Notes under the pieces: model-generated
Database searches by the model: none
Told to the model about the DNA's origin: nothing
Seen by the model: the letters and a program-made list of their open reading frames with translations, nothing else
Made by a program: the position numbers and the translations under genes
NCBI GenBank assembly: GCA_002049455.2
Contig: KV918861.1
Span: 170,793-234,792 of the forward strand
DNA: 64,000 bases
Reading direction: 5' to 3'
DNA from: Porphyra umbilicalis
Taxonomy: Eukaryota > Rhodophyta > Bangiophyceae > Bangiales > Bangiaceae
Shown here: positions 41,447 through 50,840 of the stretch, in pieces
Position numbering within the stretch: position 1 is the stretch's first letter
How the letters are laid out: each line of letters begins with the position of its first letter

Positions 41447-43199
41447 GTCTGTGGGTGACGATGGAGTGTCGGTACCTGTTCTTTGAAGTTAGATGCGTGC
41501 CTGTTTTGATGGAGACGACTTTTGGAACACTCATCGTGCTGGTCACTTGTCCAGCTCCACACTCGCCCCCGGCACGACCGCCAATGGCACGCCGCCGCCG
41601 CCGATTGCATCTGAGACCACGGTCAGCCTCCTCACACGCCGCGATCCTGGATCCTTGAGCGCATCTATGCCTTCACTTGGAGCCGCCAACACCTCGGCGA
41701 CCTGCTCAGCACCCCCCCTCTCAATCCACTTGGATGCCAATCTGCGGCAGCCGACCTCCTCGGACAGGACATCCAGCTGTACAAATCACCTCCCTGATAA
41801 CCCAAATGAGGACAACATACCACGGCTTAGTGAGGCCGACACCACGACCTGGTGACTCACGTATCATTGGACATAGACCACTAACACCGTCTGGGCGCCA
41901 CCAACTGAAGCCGACACTATCAACTGTTCCAGTCTGTCCATTGAAAGAACAAGCCTCTGCGGTACAAGTATCTCTTCAGTCTCTTACGCATGAGACGAGA
42001 ACCTCACACCACCCCCTCGATGACACCACGACACACGCTTATCACTTCCGGCCCTGTCTCACATGCCCACTCCACGACTGCCACAGCCGCCCTGTCGCCG
42101 ACGACAACCGCCGACACGACTCACAGCCCCACCGCGCACACCGCCTCAACGTCCGCCATGGCCATCTGACCGGCCTCGTCCAGGGGCGATACCAAAGCTA
42201 GGCGCCACGCGCATATATACACCACGACCGCGCTACGCACCCGTGTAGCACGATCACCGGCGTTTTCGCAGCCGTGCGTCCCTGACCTCACAGGGAAGTA
42301 CGTCAGACATCTCTCGAAAACGACCACAAACGCCACGCTTACGCCGCCGATCACCGCTCGACAAACGAGCTGTTCTGGTCGACCTACACATACGACATGT
42401 CCTATCAAGTCGAGTTTCTGGTTGAGGATGATGTTCAGGTCACATAGCGGCGCAAGCAGTCAGCGTAAGCGAGACCCGCCGGTCCCGCCTCATCATACAA
42501 CAGGAGCTCTCTGCCCATGACCACGACGGCAGTCTCATCCCCCCCGGCCACCGACGACTCAGCCATCAGCCCGGGAGCGCACCGCCCCGCCATCACCTCC
42601 TACCCGACCTTTCCGCCGCCGAGCTCCGCCGACAGGACCTCCAGACCCGCCACACGCACACCAACCACTACAGCGGACCCCGCCTCGACGCCTCCGAGCA
42701 CCGCAGCCAGGACCTCCAGCTGCGTCTCACAACCCTTAACCAAGACAGCGGACACTGCCTTTCCGCCGCACCCCCCACCACTGGTCGGCGGACCACGCCG
42801 ACGACGAGTTGGCGCCCGCGCGCGTCCGTCGCACCGCCGACAACGTGCGTACCCGCCATGCCCTCGCTGCGCGATCAGGGCGGACGCCTGTGCGGCACAA
42901 AGACACGTACGCGGGAGAGCGAGCGACACGCCACTGCGGGGCGTCGCAGGGGAAACTTCACCCCATTCCCGAAAGAATAAAAAGTGCTTTCACGACAGGA
43001 CCCAAGACACGTGGCCACATCCGCGCCTCCCCATCTTTGCCGCCACGCCCACAGCTGCACCACGTCGCGACCGCTGCCTCTCCCACCGCCTTCACCACGG
43101 ACATCGCTCTTGCCAAGCGCCGCACATGCCGCCGTGAGGCCGCTTTGACGCCGCCTCGCCGCCGCGCCGCCGCGCCGCCACCACGCCGCCGCCGCCAAA
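41447..43199. other. hAT internal region downstream of the transposase
   Basis: A mid-GC stretch with protein-like pieces in changing frames, for example RSWILERIYAFTWSRQHLGD and QLYKSPP near 41640-41800 and STNELFWSTYTYDMSYQVEF near 42360-42440. The phrase GACCTCCAG recurs. They could be exons of a second element gene or relics of captured sequence. AATAAA occurs near 42975. Confidence 0.3.
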
Positions 43200-45630
43200 C
43201 TTAAGCGCGCAGTCGACGGCGGCGGCGCGGCGGCGCTCGTGCCGCCGCCTGCGCGGCGGCGACCGCCACGGGTTGGGTGCGGCGGCGGGGCGGGCTTCTC
43301 CAGCACCCGCCCCGCCGCCGCCGCCCCGACCAAAAAGCTTCCCCCCCCACGACCGCACCAACACCCCCCCCCCGCCGTCGCCCCGCCGTGCCGCCGCCTT
43401 GCCGCCGCCGCGCCGCCGCGCCGCCGAAACGCCGCCGCCGCCGACCTTGTGCGCGCCGGCGGAGGCGGCGGCGCGGCGGCCATCGTGCCGCTGCCGGCGC
43501 GGCGGCGGCCACCGCCTGTTGGGTGCGGCGGCGGGGCGAGCTTCTCCAGCACCCGCCCCGCCGCCGCCGCCGCAACCAAAAAGCCCCCCCCCCCACGACC
43601 GCGCCAACACCCCCTTCGCGCCGTCGCGCCGCCGTGCCGCCGCCGCGCCGCCGCCGCGCCGCCGCGTTGCCGCGCTGCCACCATGCCGCCGCCGCGAACC
43701 TTGTGAGCGCCGGCGGCGGTGGCGGCGCGGCGGTGATCGTGCCGCCGCCGACGCGGCGGCGACCACAGCGTATTGGGTCCGGTGGTGGGGTGGGCCTCTC
43801 CAGCACCCGCCCCGCCGCCGCCGCCCCGACTAAATCCCCCCCCCCCCACGACCGCACCATCAGCCCCCCAGCGCCGCCGCGCCGCCGTGCCGGCGTCTTG
43901 CCGCCGCCACGCCGCCGCGCCGTCTTTCGCCGCCGCCGCCGACCTTGTGCGCCCCGGCGGAGGCGGCGCCGCGGCGGAGATCGTGCCGGTGATGGCGCGG
44001 CGGCGGCCGCCGCGTGTTGGGTGCGGCGGCGGGGCGGGCTTCTCCTGCACCCGCCCCGCCGCCGCCGCCGCAACCAAACCACCCCCCCCCCCACAACCGC
44101 ACCAACACCCCCCCAGCGTCGCCGCGCCGCGGTACCGCCGCGTTGCCGCCGTCGCGCCGCCGCGCCGCCGCCATGCCGCCGCCGCCGACCTTGTGCGCTC
44201 CAGCGGCGGCGGCGGCGCGGTGGCAATCGTGCCGCCGCCCGCGCGTCGGCGGCCGCCGCGTTTTGGGTACGGCGGCGGGGCGGGCTTCTCCAGCACCCGC
44301 CCCGCCGCCGCCGCCCCGAATAAAATACCCCCCCCCCCTCGACCGCACCATCACCCCCCCCGCGCCGCCGCGCCGCCGTTCCGCCACCTTGCCGCCGCCG
44401 CGCCGCCGCCGACAACCTTGTGTGCGCCGGCGCCGGCAGCGACGCGGCGGCGATCCTGCCGCCTCCGGCACGGCGGCAGCCGCCGCGTGATGAGTGCGGC
44501 GGCGGGGCGGGCGTTTCCAGCACCCGCCCCGCCGCCGGCGCCCCCGACCAGAACACCCACTCTGGGACAACAGCACCAGCACCCCCCCCGCGCCGCCGCG
44601 CCGCCGTGCCGCCGCCTCGACGCCGCCGCGCCGCCGCACGGCCGAGCCGCCACCACGGCGCCGCCGCCGACCATGTGCGCGCCGGCGGCGGTGGCGGCGC
44701 GGCGAGGATTGTGGCGCCGCTGGCGCGGGGGCGGCCGCCGCGTGTCCGGTGTGGCGGCGGGGCTGGCGTTTCCAGCACGTGCCCCGCCTTCGCAGCCCCA
44801 ACCAAAACAGCCCCACAGCCACGACCGCACCAACACCCCCTCCGCGCCGCCGCACCGCCGCGCCGCCGCCTTGCCGCCGCCGCGTCGCCGCCGCCAACCG
44901 TGTGTGCGCCGGTAGCGGTGGCGGCACGGCGAGGACTGTGGCGCCGCCGCGTGTTGGGTGCGGCGGCGGGGCGGGCTTTTCCAGCACCCGCCCCGCCGCC
45001 GGCGCCCCCGACCAGAACACCTTCTCTGATACAACAGCACCAACACCCCCCCCGCGCCGCCGCGCCGACGTGCCGCCGCCTTGACGCCGCGGCGCCACCG
45101 CGCGGCCGAGCCGCCACTGCGCCGCCGCCGCTGACCTTGTGCGCGGCGGCGGCGGCGGCGGCGCGGCGACGATCGTGCCGCTGCCGGCGCGGCGGCGGCC
45201 GCCGCGTGTTGGGTGCGGCGGCAGGGCGGGCTTCTCCAGCACCCGCCCCGCCGCCGACGCCCCAACCGAAACGCCCCCCCCCCAGCGACCGCGCCAACGC
45301 TCGCTCCGCGCCGTCGCGCCGCCGTGCCGCTGCCTTGGCGCCTTGGCGCCTTGGCGCTTTGGCGCCGCCGCGCCGCCGCGCCGCCACCACGCCGCCGCCG
45401 CCGACCTTGTGCGCGCCGGCGGCTGCGGCAACGCAACGGGGACTGTGCCGCCGCCGGCGCGGTGGCACCTGCCGCGTGTTGCGTGCGGCGGCGGGGCAGG
45501 CGTTTCCAGCTTCAGCCCCGCCGCCGCCGCCCCGACCAAAGCACCGCCCGCCCCACGACAGCACCAACACCCCCCAGCGCCGTCGCGCCGCCGTGCCGCG
45601 GCCTTGCCGCCGCCGCGCCGGCGCCGCTAA
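43200..45630. repeat. GC tandem array inside hAT copy 1, ten units
   Basis: CCAGCACCCGCCCCGCC, or a close form, falls near 43301, 43547, 43801, 44046, 44291, 44518, 44773, 44992, 45238 and 45507: ten units of 219-269 bp. Each unit also holds CGACCTTGTGCGCGCCGGCG, a run of 7-9 C next to CACGACCGCACCA, and GTGTTGGGTGCGGCGGCGGG. Long frames on both strands are composition artefacts. Confidence 0.9.
45335..45366. repeat. 8-bp minisatellite TTGGCGCC, 4 units
   Basis: Four tandem units (third reads TTGGCGCT) in the last part of the GC array. Copy 2 has ten units at the same place. Confidence 0.95.
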
Positions 45631-45917
45631 CCTCTTGCCGGGCGACAGGCAGCAGTCAGAGCACAGCGCACGCCACACGTTCAGGTCATGGCTCTCGCCA
45701 TCCTCGCGTCAGTACCAAAAGAACTTCCAGGAACCCTCCAGAAGCGGCCCTGCGCGAAAGCCAGCTGGTCGGTTGGACATCACGAGAGCAGCACTGTTGC
45801 ACGCGCGTCGTTCCTATTTTCTGGACTGGCGCCCCCGGAATCCGTACGAATCAATCGGATTAGACTATTCGATTATATCAAAATTCGAACGAATACATGA
45901 TTCAGAAAAAAACTCTA

Positions 45918-46017
45918 ATCTGGACTCCGATCAAAAGGAGATATCTTAATCTGGAATCGAGCCCGTGTCAAAAATAATATATCTGGAATGCTCTCTGACA
46001 GCCAAAGATTGTATCTG
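45918..46017. repeat. Right subterminal motifs of hAT copy 1
   Basis: ATCTG (ATCTGGA three times, then ATCTGAT) starts at 45918, 45949, 45981 and 46013, spacing 31-32 bp. ATTGTATCTG at 46008-46017 matches, in inverted orientation, CAGATACAAT at 38506-38515 near the left end. Such subterminal repeats are the usual transposase-binding sites of hAT elements; that role here is inferred. Confidence 0.6.
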
Positions 46018-46052
46018 ATTGTTGCATGAAATCGCTGATCCGAAAGCCCCTG

Positions 46053-46060
46053 GTGGAGAC
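46053..46060. other. Target-site duplication of hAT copy 1, right
   Basis: GTGGAGAC, identical to 38386-38393. Confidence 0.95.
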
Positions 46061-47067
46061 GAAAATGAGCGCCGCCACGGGGCGCGACGACGCAAGGTGC
46101 GTCGCGACGGCCGACCCGAGGGACCGCCCATACGCAATGAGCCGGCCGGGCGGCACGACGAGGCTGCCGGGGGGGGGGGCCTTCGCGTACGCATACATGG
46201 TCGTAATGTCGTCGTAGAGGGCCGCCTCGGACGGTTTGGGCGGCGGCGCGTCGCCGCCGCCGCCGCCACCGCCGCCGCCACCGCCGCCGCCGCCGCTGCC
46301 GCTACCGGGGGCGCCGCCGCCGCCGCCACCACCGGGGGCGCGGCCGTCAGCGCCAGCGGCGCCCCCCCCGCCCCCCCCCCCCCCCCCCCCCGCCCCCCTC
46401 CCCTCGCAAAGTGCGACAGCCCATATCCCGTGTAATCGTACGCGAGCACGTGCACCTGTAGGGCGTCGGCGAGCTCCGCCACGCGGCACGCGGCAATGCC
46501 CAAATCCTCCCCACTGGCGTGGGAGAGGATGAGCGTCGGCAGCGGCGGCGGCGGCGGCGGCGGCGTTGGCGGCGGCGGGCGGCAGCCGTGGGCGGCGGCG
46601 GGGGGGGGGGGGCCGCGTACCCCATCGGGTCCCCGCCCGCCGGCAGGGGCACGGCGCCGAGGAGGTCGTCCGCCTCCTCCCCGTCGAGGCTTTCGGCGGG
46701 GCCGTCGGGGGGGGGCGACGCCCACCCCCCCGCCCGCCGCCGCCGCCGCCGCCGCCGCCACCGCTGCCGCCGCTGCAGACGCTGCCGTCGCCGCCGGTGC
46801 CGGGTGGGGTGTCCCCCCCCCCCCCCACCCCAGTGTGCGGGTCGGCCGCCGCGCCGTCTCCCCACCCCGCCGGGTGGAGGTACACGGCCGGCAGCATCAC
46901 CCCGTGGACGGTCGGGCCGACCCAGTGGAGCGCCTCCGTCGCCACCGTCGGCCCGCCGCCGTCCGCTTCGGTCGCCCGCCGGATAGACGTGACGGTGCCC
47001 GCATCTTCCACGTAGGTGGGGGGGGACGGAGGGTAAAGCACCCACCGGGAGTAGCTGTTGCCCATGC
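46053..47067 (-). pseudogene. ABHD17-like alpha/beta hydrolase, 5' part (split by hAT)
   Basis: Starts MGNSYSRWVLYPPSPPTYVE, matching the N-terminus of plant and algal ABHD17-type proteins (MGxxxS suits N-myristoylation). It continues with a Gly/Pro-rich insert, then TLILSHASGEDLGIAACRVA and HVLAYDYTGYGLSHF, a second long Gly-run insert, ALYDDITTMYAYAK, and LIAYGRSLGSAVATHLASS, which holds the nucleophilic Ser. At ALIFVST the hAT element interrupts the gene; the rest is at 38108-38393. Family members are membrane-tethered thioesterases acting on palmitoylated proteins. The frame shifts at several G/C runs, which could be sequencing miscounts. With the element in place no full-length enzyme can be made from this allele. 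Confidence 0.75.
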
Positions 47068-48392
47068 ACGCAAGGTGGGGTGGGGGGAAGGGGCCGCCCC
47101 ACCAAAAAGGAAAAGAACAAACAAACAAAAAACAAACACACACAAGCCGCCAGCCACCACCGCCGTCGGCGGGCGCGCCCCCCACCCACCCGCCCCGCGC
47201 GGATGCGAGCGGTGGCAGCGGGGGGGGGCGGGGGGGGGGGGCGGAAAGCGACGCGGCCCCCACCACGGTCGGCACACGTCAAGTGCGGCCGGCGGCCGAC
47301 GCGTCGCCGCGAGCGGCCGCCCCCCACCCGCGGGCGCGCACGCGCGCGGCGGGGCCCGCGGCAGCAGTGGCGGCGGGACAGCCGCAACACCCCCCCCTCC
47401 CCCCCCCCCCACCCCCACGACCGCCACGCCCCAGCCCGCGCCGCGCCGCTAGTCGGGGACGGCAGCAGCGGCGGCGGCACCCGCGCCCGCGCGCCGGCCG
47501 CCCGCAGCCGCCGCTGCCGCCGCCGCCGCAACGTGCGGGGCGCCGCGCCGCGCACGTGGCACGCGACGCGCGGCGGGGGGGGGCGGCAGCCTCACGTACT
47601 GGGGGGGGGGAGGGGGGGAACGCGCCACCGCCCGCCCCGTGGGGCGGCGGCGGCCGCAGTGAGTTGGGCGCCCCGCCCCCCCGTCCCCCCCCCCCCCCCG
47701 CCCCATGCCGCGGTGGGGCGCCACGGTGATCACGTTGCCGGCCGGTGGGGCGGGGCACGACAAAGGCCGCTGCCGACGGGGCGTGGCAGGGGGGAGGGGG
47801 GGGCGTCGGGAGAGGTGCGGGGCGCCCCACGCGACGCGCGCGACCCCCTCGGGGGCGCTGCAGACGAAACGGGGGCGCGGCGCCGCCGGCGCGCCGCCGG
47901 AGCCCCCGGTCGGCGGCGTCTGCGACCGCGCGGCGGCGTCACGGTGCGCCGGGGGGGGCGGGGGCCGACAGCCGCCGCCCCGCGGCACCGCGGCGGCGGG
48001 GGGGGCGCGCGGGCGGCGGCGCCGTCGGGGCCGCGGGGGGGGGGGGGGCGCCCCGCCCCGCCCCCGCGGGGACGGCGGCAGGGGCGGCCACCAGTCACGG
48101 AAGCGGGCCGCAACGCCAGAGGCGGGGAGGGGGGGGGCGCCGGCGAGGGTTGACGGGGGGGAGGGGGGGGGCGACCGCGGGGGGGGGGCGGCGCGGCCTT
48201 GACAAGCCCCCCGCCCCCCCCCGCCGCTGCTGCGGCCGCCGCCGCCACGCGAGAGGCGTGGCGGGGGCGACGGGTGGGGAAGGGGGTGTGGGGGGACGCC
48301 CCGCCCCGCGCGGTGGGGTGCCGGGCGGTCCCCGCCGCGACAACGCCGCCGAGGCCTTCACGGGCGGGGACGCGGCCGCTAGCCGAGCCGTC
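47068..48392. other. GC-rich upstream region of the hydrolase gene
   Basis: Dominated by G and C runs, with an A-rich patch at 47100-47150 that would lie in the promoter or leader of the minus-strand hydrolase gene. No gene is supported; all frames are open by composition. Confidence 0.4.
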
Positions 48393-49400
48393 GCGCCCGA
48401 CAGCGGTGGCGACGGCAGCGGCGCCGAGCCCGCCCCCCTCGCCCCCCCCCCCCCCCTGCTGCCAGTCCTGTCCGTCAGCCGCTGCCACGGCGGCCAGGGC
48501 CCTGCCACGACACCGCCACCGCCGCCGCCACCGCCGCCGCCGCCGCGGCCGACACGAGCGGGGACGCGGCCGCCGGCAGTGCCGTCGCGCCCGACAGAGG
48601 CGGAGATTGCGGCGGCGACAAGCCCGCCCCCCTCGCCCCCCCCCACCTCTAGCCTCTCCTGTCCGCCAGCCGTGGCCACGGCGGCCGTGGGTCTTCCACG
48701 GCACCGGCACCGTCTCGGCCACCGCCGGCGCCGCCGCGGCCGTCACGGGCGGGGACTCGGGCGCCGGCCATGCCGGAGTGCTCGACAGCGGCGGCGACGG
48801 CGGCAGTGCCGAGCCCGCCCCCCTCGCCCCCCCCCCCCCCTGCTGCCAGTCCTGTCCGTCAGCCGCGGCCACGGCGGCCAGGGCCCTGCCACGACACCGC
48901 CACCGCCGCCGCCACCGCCGCCGCCGCCGCGGCCGACACGAGCGGGGACGCGGCCGCCGGCAGTGCCTTCGCGCCCGACAGAGGCGGAGATTGCGGCGGC
49001 GACAAGCCCGCCCCCCTCGCCCCCCCCACCTCTAGCCTCTCCTGTCCGCCAGCCGTGGCCACGGCGGCCGTGGGTCTTCCACGGCACCGGCACCGTCTCG
49101 GCCACCGCCGGCGCCGCCGCGGCCGTCACGGGCGGGGACTCGGGCGCCGGCCATGCCGGAGTGCCCGACAGCGGCGGCGACGGCGGCAGTGCCGAGCCCG
49201 CCTTCCTCGTCCCCCCCCCCCCGCACCCGCTCCTGTCCGCCAGCCGTGGCCACGGCGGCCGTGGCTCTGCCGCGGGACCGCCACCATCTCGGCCACCGCC
49301 GCCGCCGCCGGGGCCGTCACGGGCGGGGACGCGGCCACCGGCCGTGCCGTCGCGCCCGACAGCGGCGGCGACGGCGGCGGCGACGAGGACCTCTCCCTCG
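48393..49400. repeat. 192-bp GC satellite with a 384-bp higher-order unit
   Basis: GCGCCCGACAG, or a variant, recurs at 48393, 48587, about 48778, 48971, 49161 and 49352. Blocks starting near 48480 and 48864 are nearly identical over 300 bp (both contain CACCTCTAGCCTCTCCTGTC and GTGGGTCTTCCACGGCACC), giving a 384-bp dimer unit. It is the same family as the array at 37080-37950. Confidence 0.9.
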
Positions 49401-49694
49401 CCTGGACAGTGGCGGGGCGGTGGCTACTTTTGTCTGCAAGATCTGGTAAAATCCACGTGGACCGGGCGGCACCCATCGGTGGCAGCCACGTGGCCGAGGA
49501 GGGCGACATCCTCTTGCCGCGGGCAAGTCGCGGCAGTTTTTCCTCCTCTCAAATTACCTCACTGCTGCTGCGGGCCAAGACGTGCGTGACATGCGAGTAA
49601 ATTAGGTACGTGGGCAGCAATAAAAACAACCTGGTGTGTTTTCTCTCTTTTCTTCTCATCCGCAGAAGCGCTGTAGAACAGCGAATAGTACAAT
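49401..49694. other. Spacer between satellite and Myb-like gene
   Basis: Lower-GC unique sequence; the part near 49600-49694 would be the 3' untranslated region of the minus-strand gene at 49695. No gene seen. Confidence 0.4.
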
Positions 49695-50840
49695 TTACTG
49701 TGTACGGTCAGATTCGCGGTTTACATCGGGGCTGGGTGGTGCGGGCACGGACGCCTCGGTACCATCACCAGCGCCCGCCCCCCCGCCGCGCTCGCCGCCA
49801 TCCTCGACAACCCCGGCGGCCTCGTGCAAGTACTGCTTGCGCAGCTCATTGAGCGCGGTGACGCGCTGGGGCAGAGTGAGAGTCACGCCAGCGTACAGTG
49901 CGTTGAAGGCGCCCAGGGCCAGCTTGTCCGCCTGCACGCGCCGGTGGTGCTGGTCGCTTTCTTTCTTGCGCTTGGCCTCCATGTCCAGCGAGTCGGCAAT
50001 CTTGTCCATCCGAGCAATGATGGCGCTGGCCTCCTTGTCCTCACCATCGTCGGTGCCGTTCAGCTTCCGCTTGCGCCCCTTCTCGACCTTGGCCGCCTTG
50101 ACACCCTGGGGTCGCTCTTGGCGCGGTGGGGCTGCATCGGCGGCGCCGACCACCGGTGGACCGGCAACAGGCGGTGCAGCTGCTTGCCCATCCGCGCCGG
50201 CCCCCCCAGCGCCCACCTCTGCGACCGGGTCGCCAATCACGGCGCCGGTGACCAACAGGTTGGTGTTCTCGGAGAGATACTCCCAGCAGTGGAAAAACTC
50301 GAACGGGTCTCCCACCGGGTAGTGCTTGTCCATTGCGATGGCGGTCAGGTGCTTCGTCCTCGAGCCCATTCCCTTGCCATCCTGGTGGGTATTGTAGCAC
50401 GCCAGATGGCATCGCTGAAGCTCCTCGGGTTTGGGGTTGCCGGTTACACGGGCAGCAGTAACAAAGTCAACTGCCTGTTCATAGACAGTACAAGCTGCCT
50501 TTACCATATCCCACCGTTTCTTGCACGCCCGACCTGTCCGTGCCAACCACCGGCGGGTGTCCAGCTCGCTGCCCGTCCCCGTCTCGGTCCCGTTGTTGAC
50601 AGGCGCGCGCTCCACAAACCGGGCGCGGATGCGCATGCCCATCTTGACCGCCGTCTGCCCGTTGCCCACAGCCGCGTCTTCCAGGACGGTCGGCGCCGTC
50701 TCCGCCAACGCGAGCAGCTCCAACTGCGACCACCCCAGATTCTTGCCGCTTCTCTTGGGCGTGTTGTCTGAGTCGTGCAAGGGGGGCGCGGGCCCAGCAG
50801 GCAACGGGGGAGACGCAGGGGGGGAAGGGGTGGGGACCAT
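49695..50840 (-). CDS. Myb/SANT-like DNA-binding protein, Harbinger-partner type
   Basis: A 381-residue intronless protein. Start MVPTPSPPASPP at 50840 is preferred to one 20 codons upstream, which would add only a Leu-rich leader string. Residues 32-115 form a trihelix-like domain with W37 (GWSQLELLALAETA) and W110 (GRACKKRWDMVK). The middle has HYPVGDPFEFFHCWEYLSEN, and the C-terminal third is charged and helical with KGRKRKL (nuclear signal) and DSLDMEAKRKKESDQHHRRV. This layout is that of plant NAM-associated or Myb-like proteins encoded by PIF/Harbinger elements, which bind subterminal DNA and help bring the transposase to the nucleus. It may serve the transposase at 35497-36897, but the distance and opposite strand suggest separate elements. 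No terminal repeats were identified. Confidence 0.7.
   Translation of the reverse strand: MVPTPSPPASPPLPAGPAPPLHDSDNTPKRSGKNLGWSQLELLALAETAPTVLEDAAVGNGQTAVKMGMRIRARFVERAPVNNGTETGTGSELDTRRWLARTGRACKKRWDMVKAACTVYEQAVDFVTAARVTGNPKPEELQRCHLACYNTHQDGKGMGSRTKHLTAIAMDKHYPVGDPFEFFHCWEYLSENTNLLVTGAVIGDPVAEVGAGGAGADGQAAAPPVAGPPVVGAADAAPPRQERPQGVKAAKVEKGRKRKLNGTDDGEDKEASAIIARMDKIADSLDMEAKRKKESDQHHRRVQADKLALGAFNALYAGVTLTLPQRVTALNELRKQYLHEAAGVVEDGGERGGGAGAGDGTEASVPAPPSPDVNRESDRTQ

Larger units (their letters stand above)
38394..46052 (+). mobile_element. hAT transposon copy 1 (7659 bp), inside the hydrolase gene
   Basis: Ends are CAGGGGTTACGATGGATCA on the left and, read inward from the right, CAGGGGCTTTCGGATCA: an imperfect terminal inverted repeat with the CAGGG start typical of hAT elements. 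It is bounded by 8-bp duplications. Contents in order: an AT-rich left subterminal region with TATATAA near 38567, a transposase (38846-41446, broken), an unassigned stretch of 1.75 kb, a 2.4-kb GC tandem array, and an AT-rich right subterminal region with evenly spaced ATCTG motifs. It differs from copy 2 by roughly 20-25 substitutions seen by eye plus length changes in C runs and one minisatellite. Confidence 0.95.
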
